The notes under the pieces: model-generated
Told to the model about the DNA's origin: nothing
The model's input: the letters and a program-made list of their open reading frames with translations, nothing else
The model's database searches: none
DNA from: Colius striatus
Lineage: Eukaryota > Chordata > Aves > Coliiformes > Coliidae
DNA: 64,000 nt
Assembly: GCF_028858725.1 (NCBI RefSeq)
Contig: NC_084769.1
Location: 10,913,501 to 10,977,500, forward strand
Reading direction: 5' to 3'
Position numbers and translations under genes: made by a program
Shown: in pieces, positions 57,717 through 64,000 of the stretch
Position numbering within the stretch: position 1 is the first letter of the stretch
How the letters are laid out: each line of letters starts with the position of its first letter

Positions 57717-60700
57717 ATGAACTTCCTGAGGAGTGTTTGAAATTCCTGGCACATGTTCGATTTGCCATCTGCTGGGAGGACTTTGATGAACCCACAAAGA
57801 GACGTTAGACTGGAGCTGCTCTTTATATCTCGGGTGGACTTTTTGTGATTGACTGATTTGGGGGTTTTTTTTTGTGTGTGTTATTTTGATCCCTGAGAAG
57901 TGAGGCTTGCACAGGACTTGTGTGACGAGCTGCTGGGGCAGAGATGTTCTGTTAATTCTACATCAATGTGCTGTCATCGAGTTGTTCCAGCACTGCCTGT
58001 TCTTTACATCTGCTAAAATTATTACATAGAGTTGAATTTTGCCCTCCTTTAGACTGGATCTAACAGCAATTAAGTAATTTGTGCTGTCAGAGGGAACTTG
58101 AACTGGAGCCTAGCCTGGATTACAGACACTAGAAACTTTCTTGCTTCTCCTAAAGCGTCCCACATTCAGTGTGTAAATAAGTGGTGTGTTCTTCTCTTTC
58201 ATTTCTTTCTTGACCTCAGGAAAAAAATCCTCTTTTAAGGAGCTTGTGTTGTAACCTATCAAAAAGCCCTGCCCAATAGGGCTGAATTCAACTTGATTAT
58301 CTTTTCCCTTTCCCTAAAGCAAAAGAGAGCTATGGCAGGAGGGCAGAGGAAACAGGTTTTTGCAAAGGAATTTTTTCAGCAATGGAACCAAGAGTCCTGT
58401 TGACAGGGCCTAAAATGCTTTTTCTCTGCATGTGAAAGTAGAGGGGAGCTTGTACATTTCTGTGATGCTTCTTGAGAGATCCCTCTTGAAGGAGAATGAG
58501 AAGGTTCCCATAGGTCCCAACCCGTGGGCAGAGCTGTAGCATAGCTTTAAGGAGCCTCTGCAGCTGGAGGGGATGAGGTGCAGCGGACAAAGCTGCTCCT
58601 CTAGCATGGAGGAACAGACAAAGGGAGGAATCTTCTCTGTTTACCATCTCCTGCTCAGAGATCTCATTATTCTGCAGTAGTGCATTGCCTCATCAGCTGA
58701 GCATCCTGCCCCAGGACACCTCCTGAAGGAAATGTGCCTCCATCTGAATGTCACAGAGCAATGCTTCTGCCCAAGCACTGCCTCACAAAGCTGCAGCCTT
58801 TGTAGGAGTAATAGTGCTGGTGAGGGTGAAAGAAGAGCTTGGCTGCTATTTTACAGACAGGTGAGCACAAGGCAAATGCACAGAAGTGGAGTAAATGTGT
58901 GCTGAGGAGATCTCACCACCAAGCAAATAGTCTCTGCCTCTGGTGGGAACGTCTGCAACCATTTTTTACCACTGAGTGCCTTTTGACATATTAAAGACAT
59001 GGCAGGAACTGAGCTCCCAGGGGATCCATTGGTCTTATTCCTGTGGACACTTGTACCCTGGGTCTATTTGAAGAAGGATGATTCATTCAACTGCTCGTTG
59101 CTTATGGCTCTGTGTGTCACTTCTCATTGTAAGAAGGGTCTTGTTTGCTGTCATGGACTGGTTGGGGCTAATTTTGGGATAGATCTAGTGTGGAAAAAAT
59201 GCTTGCCACAGCAAGACAGTGGCTGATTCAATTTCTTCCATGCTGCATGCTGATGTTTAGAGTCTCCCAGGCAGGAAGTTTTATCAAACAACATCAGACA
59301 GATGTTCCTCATCATGTCCCAGCTGCACTGACTGGCAACCTGCTCTGTCAGACACTTGTCAGGGCACATGGGCATTCACGAGTGGCATTTTATTAAATGA
59401 TCCATCTGAAAACAGCAATTTATTTTTAAAGAAATATCTATACCAGTATTAATTATAAAGACCCTAGAAGCACTTGTAGTCATGGCACCCCCAAGAACCA
59501 TTCCTGGGAAGGGATCTGAGTTCTGCTTTGGAATGGCTGAAGTGAGAAGGGATCAGTATCAAGCTCTCAGGGTCTTGCATTGTTGATCTAAGGATAAGAC
59601 CCCTCTTAGTGGTGTAACAACCAACAGGCCAGGAACTTCAGCAGATATCCCTGAGCCTCCCAGAAGCACAGGTATAAGAATGTTGTTCACAGAGGGAACA
59701 TCTTCCCAAGGGTGCTGAGGAAATGATAAACTTTAGGAGTCCAGGTACTGGGGCAAGGAGATGCCTTATCAGTGCTTAGACCACATCAGTTGGTGTCACC
59801 TCAAGTGATTGCTTCAGGGCTCAGCCCTGTCTGGATCCTGGACCAGGGCAGTGAGCCAGCCCAGTTGCTGATGGCCACACTTGCCCTGGTTCCAGTTGCT
59901 GGCAAAAGCGTATCAGCACTGCTTTGCATGCAGCGTGTGATGGTCCTGGAGACAAGGGCTCTCCAGCTCCCAGGACTTGCCATCCTAAGCATGGTGGGAG
60001 GACAACAGCTCTTTGCAGGCTGTGACGGGAGACAGATGTTTCCTTCAGACACCTTCAGGCTTCATCAGCACTCACCTGCTCTGGAGTGGAGTGGAAGTTG
60101 ATGGGGATGGCTTTCTTTGGATGTTTGGGACCCAGCAGAGAGTAAACAACATGGAGCTAAAGGGAACATCTCCATCTCCAGTGTGGCAAGGTGAGTGGTC
60201 TTGCCACAGGCAGAGCATGTTCAGCACGATGCTGGTTCAACACTTTGAAAGTCATGGCCAAGTCGTGGGTCTAACTGGAGCACGAGACTCTGCAAAGTGA
60301 CACCCACAGGTGCCAGGGCTGGAGCTGCACATCAGCTCCCCATTACAGCTCACTTCTGCTACAAATCACACTCCAGAAAGGTTGAAAACATCTTTCTTTC
60401 TTTTTTTTTTCCATTTCTTTTACTCTTGCATCTAGATGCAAATAATCCTGTCCATTCAAAGGTAACCCTGGGGCTGAGGTATGGCCTTGGAGCTGCTGGA
60501 ACCTGTGTGGGCGATATCCTTCCATCCAGTGCAAGCTGTGGTGTACAGCTGGATGCATTAACTGCCCCAGTGCTGAGATGCACTTCCCAGAGTATAAATC
60601 AGCTGTCTCTTGTCAGGCGTGTTCCTGGCTTATCAATGGGAAGTAAAGCACTTAAAGCACTGCAGTGGAACAGCTCCATGAAAGGCCAAATCCTGGAGCA

Positions 60701-63700
60701 GGGTAATTGGTGAGAGCATGGGCTACAGAGGAGATTGCACGATAAGCAGGCTCTCCCACTTCTTCTAAAAGCTTGACAACTACTAGCAGCTGGCAGGAGA
60801 GTTTCAGCCCTACATGAGCTGTAATAAAAAGATGAACCAAACAACAAACAAGAAATATGACTCTGATGGACGTTACAGATCCTTTCCAGAGGCAGGATCG
60901 CAACAGGGATAGGCACACAAGCAGGACTAAGACAGCTTTCAGCCACCCCTTCATTTCCCTGTAAAGATCCCTAAGGAAATGTTCTCCCAAGGCTGGGGTC
61001 CAGCATGGAGATAACGTAGCTGTAATCCCCAGGTTTGATAAGGCAGGCAGCCCTCAGCAGTGTTATCTCCCCTCTGTGTGGAGGCCCCTTCCAGCGCGAG
61101 GCCTGCACTTGGCACACAGCGCTGAGCGCTGGATGTGGGAAGAGCAAAGTGTGTGGGAGCTGCTGATTTTGTCTCCTTGGTGGGACTGGTTTTTTTTCTT
61201 AATAAAAAGATCAGATGTTGCATTTCCTTGAAAACATGACAATCTATGGGAGAGTTCATTAGTTTATGGCGAGTCGCAGAGCTGTGGAGCCCTGGCTGGA
61301 AGCAAATGTTATTGCAAAGAGTTATCACTAAGGGGAGAGGAAAATAACGTCCTGAGGAAATAAACCCAGCAGAGCAAAACATGGAACAATATAAGCTGCA
61401 GAGCAGAGGCAGGAGAGCTGAATATTCTCTCAGAAAGAAAGTCCCCAGTCACCTGTTTTTAATGCCAGTGTTTGCTTTCTCCATATCCAGTGAATACGTG
61501 GGATACATCTGTTCAGGACTCTCTAATGGGAGTAACAAGTATCATGATTGCAGCTGGCTGAACTTTTTTACTACTAGTACACAAAAATGTCTTTGTGGCC
61601 ATCATTAAATAGTGATAGCATCAGTAAAACACCAGTTTTTTGTTTGTTTTTGAAAGCACTGTGTTTTAGTTTCGTTTCTAAAAGGACTTTCCTCCACAAA
61701 GCTTGCCACTAAAACACAGATTTGATGACTGGCCCGTCTCAAGTCTGAGCAAAGCTGGAGATGCAAGGGGAGAGGAAATGCCTGCTTTCATAAATCTGAC
61801 ATAGCTGTACACTGCCAGCTTTCTGAGCCTTCAGTTAACCTCAAGTACACCAAGGGCTGAAACTGCAGTATCAGATTAGGAGAAATGTAAAGCTAAATTC
61901 AAAACAATCCATCACTTTCCTTCGGAGCCTCATGCCACTTGCAACACTGCAGAGGGCTCCAATTTTGCACTGTCAGGACTCTTCTTGTGCTTTGCCTCTT
62001 TATTTTCTAACTGCAGAATTTGGTGCAACTTTGTTGTTACTCAGCCTCATGGTAGGATGCACAAGTTTCTCCTTCAGGCAGTAGGATGCTGCTCCTACTC
62101 CCAACCTACAACCAGCAAATGTGGGGTCCTTGCAGCCTCTGGTTTGATTTTGAGGGTGATGATTTTTTCCTTAGTGTTTTGGCTGTCTTTAAAGCAACAC
62201 CAAAGCTAAATATGGTGCTATTTGAGAAGGATTGGCATAACCAATCCCACAGCCATGTGTCCCAGCATCCACCTCCTTGTGCCCCACGGCCTGGGACAAG
62301 GGGTCTGCTGTCTCGCTCTGACTCAGCAAACCCCCTCCTGTGAAATGGAGGGTGACTCTTCATCGTCCTCTTCCTTCCCTTGTCCTCCCACCAGCTCAGA
62401 TTTCACCCTGTGTTCCTGAATTGTGTGTATGTTGGTGTTGGGGTGCAGTCCCAATGGTTCCCCTGCCCGAGGAGTGGGCTGGCATTTTGGTGGCAGCACG
62501 ACCTCTTGTTTTAGCTCTGGTGACCTTAGCAATAAGAGGCTGACTTCTTGAATGAGCTGCCTGAGGAGCCTGGGATAGGTCAGAGATTTCTTGGGCAGAT
62601 CAAAAGCCAGAGATGTTTTTCTGACAGCCCTGGAGCTCCCTGTCATGATTTATGAATTATATATGCTGTATATGTTTAGCTGAAGAGGCTCACTGTGGGG
62701 ATGAGGGCTGCTTTGTGCAACCAGGAAAGAGCATGCGGCTTCGGAGAGCCACCGTCTACCAAGAGATACCTCCTCAAATGCATTCTCTGGGGGCTATCAA
62801 AGTGTCTTAAGGGACTGTGGCAAAGAGATCCTGGGAGACTCAGCAAAAATTGTCAGGATATTTTCATGTGTCAGCATTTTAATGAGAGACTGAGTTATGG
62901 GGAAGCAGACCCAGACCACAGGAGCTGGGAGCTCTGGTCTTGCAGCAGTAGCCTTGCAACCTTCCCTTGTTTCACTAACCCTCTTTTTCTTTGGAGCTTC
63001 AGCAGATCCCATGGAGTACATTTCTCCCTTGGTAAGTGCTACATGCCCTGGCAGATTTTGAGTTTCATATGCTCTTGTGGAGGTTTGATGCCCAAAGGCA
63101 GTCTGCCGGGCTCCTGGAGCTCTTCACACCCTGAGAGCTGCTGTCATACCAGTGACACTTAGCTCATGTTCTTGAAGCTGTCCTCACAGCTCAGAGAGTT
63201 GTGGTGCTTTTCTCCTCTCCACGAGACAAGATGTTGTTTAGCCCCATGCTTGTGTGGCTTGACCTGAGCCCTATTTCTGACAGAGCACAAGCGAGATTTT
63301 CCTGATGCTGATGCAAAACAGGGCAAGAGAACTGATTATTAATTTTAAGGCCAGAATTTTTCCATGTGAACAATACAGTAACCCCGATATCAAGTCTGTA
63401 ACTTCTATTCTGCTGGAACAACTTTACTGTGTCATGCTTATCTTCATCTACTGTGTATTTCATCTTCCAGTATATAAATCTTGTTTTTCCTCTGTCTCAT
63501 AGAAGAAGAAAACCTCTGCCAGAAAGCACCTCTCTGGGACCTGGTTATGGATGACGACTAGCTCACCTTCCAACTCTCTTGGCTAAACTAAAGATACTGA
63601 AAGCCTTCAGCTCTACCACTGTAAGACAGGTTTTACAATCCTGAATTATCCTTGTATTTTTTTATCCTGGGCTAGGTAAATCCAGAACTGCACCAGCTCT

Positions 63701-64000
63701 CTACCCTGGAAGGACTCACCACTCCCTGGTGTGAGGGTTTCTGTTAGCAGTGGTGCAATTACAGCTCCTTTCTGCACCTTCTGCTGAGAAAGCCGTGTCA
63801 AGATGCTGCCCTCCGGCAGCCGCTCACACTGGGGAGAAGTTTAAGGGTAGATATTTTGAAGCTTTGCTAGGGCTGACCCAAGGAGAATTAGGGCAATCCA
63901 GCAGCTGAAATTTCAGTGGTCTGTCTGACTACAGCCCTTTTTTCCATCAGGTACAGACAAAAGGGGTCAGACGTGCTGCCTGATGGCCCCTTCACCGTGC

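Larger units (their letters stand above)
45912..64000. other. No recognised gene: probable TGFBR2L first intron and flank
   Basis: I searched both strands for a signal-peptide exon that would splice in phase 1 into the exon ending at 45911 and found none convincing. Five CR1 fragments, a CA repeat, an A-rich tract and one 212-codon open frame are noted separately. Long gaps at 48-53.9 kb and 57.9-64 kb hold nothing recognisable. Confidence 0.6.

Noticed and set aside
60652..60990. Minus-strand frame with a signal-peptide-like start (MKGWLKAVLVLLVCLSLL, Met at 60954) as possible first receptor exon
   Set aside because: No GT donor in the required phase 1 follows the hydrophobic run, the frame continues hydrophobic afterwards, and no conserved flanking signal is seen.
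1..64000. tRNA, rRNA, CRISPR, bacterial operon or phage features
   Set aside because: No cloverleaf, rRNA core, spaced repeat array or compact operon layout is visible; the window is vertebrate nuclear DNA.

Overview
The window is vertebrate nuclear DNA, almost certainly from a bird. Coding sequence is split into short exons with GT-AG introns. The repeat content is low and consists almost only of CR1 LINE 3' ends that finish in the avian ATTCTATG octamer tail. Two genes are identifiable, arranged tail to tail. The species cannot be determined from the sequence alone.

Left part (1 to about 27.3 kb, + strand): the last eleven coding exons of OSBPL11 (oxysterol-binding protein-related protein 11, ORP11), from inside the PH domain to the stop codon at 25698. 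All junction phases agree and give about 672 residues. The first exons lie upstream of the window. The 3' UTR probably runs to a poly(A) signal near 27.3 kb. Introns are AT-rich and carry six CR1 fragments.

Middle (about 27.3 to 31.7 kb): intergenic DNA with two CR1 fragments.

Right part (31.8 to at least 45.9 kb, - strand): six coding exons of a type II TGF-beta-family receptor kinase related to TGFBR2 (cysteine-knuckle ectodomain, one membrane segment, complete Ser/Thr kinase). They join in phase to 540 residues plus stop. Only the exon for the start codon and signal peptide is missing. The protein is too diverged to be the bird TGFBR2 itself, so I read it as a TGFBR2-like paralogue (TGFBR2L). 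One 115-bp intron uses a GC donor (GC-AG).

Far right (45.9 to 64 kb): no recognised gene. It is probably the first intron or upstream flank of the receptor gene. It has five CR1 fragments, a (CA)10 microsatellite and one unexplained 212-codon open frame at 57078-57716 that faintly resembles a decayed retroviral envelope.

The two genes are functionally unrelated: ORP11 moves lipids at ER-Golgi contacts, and the receptor is a cell-surface signalling kinase. No novel multi-gene system was found. The items most worth a second look are the receptor paralogue, its GC-AG intron and altered ligand-contact positions, the 212-codon frame, and a cluster of AP-1 consensus sites in the receptor's last intron.
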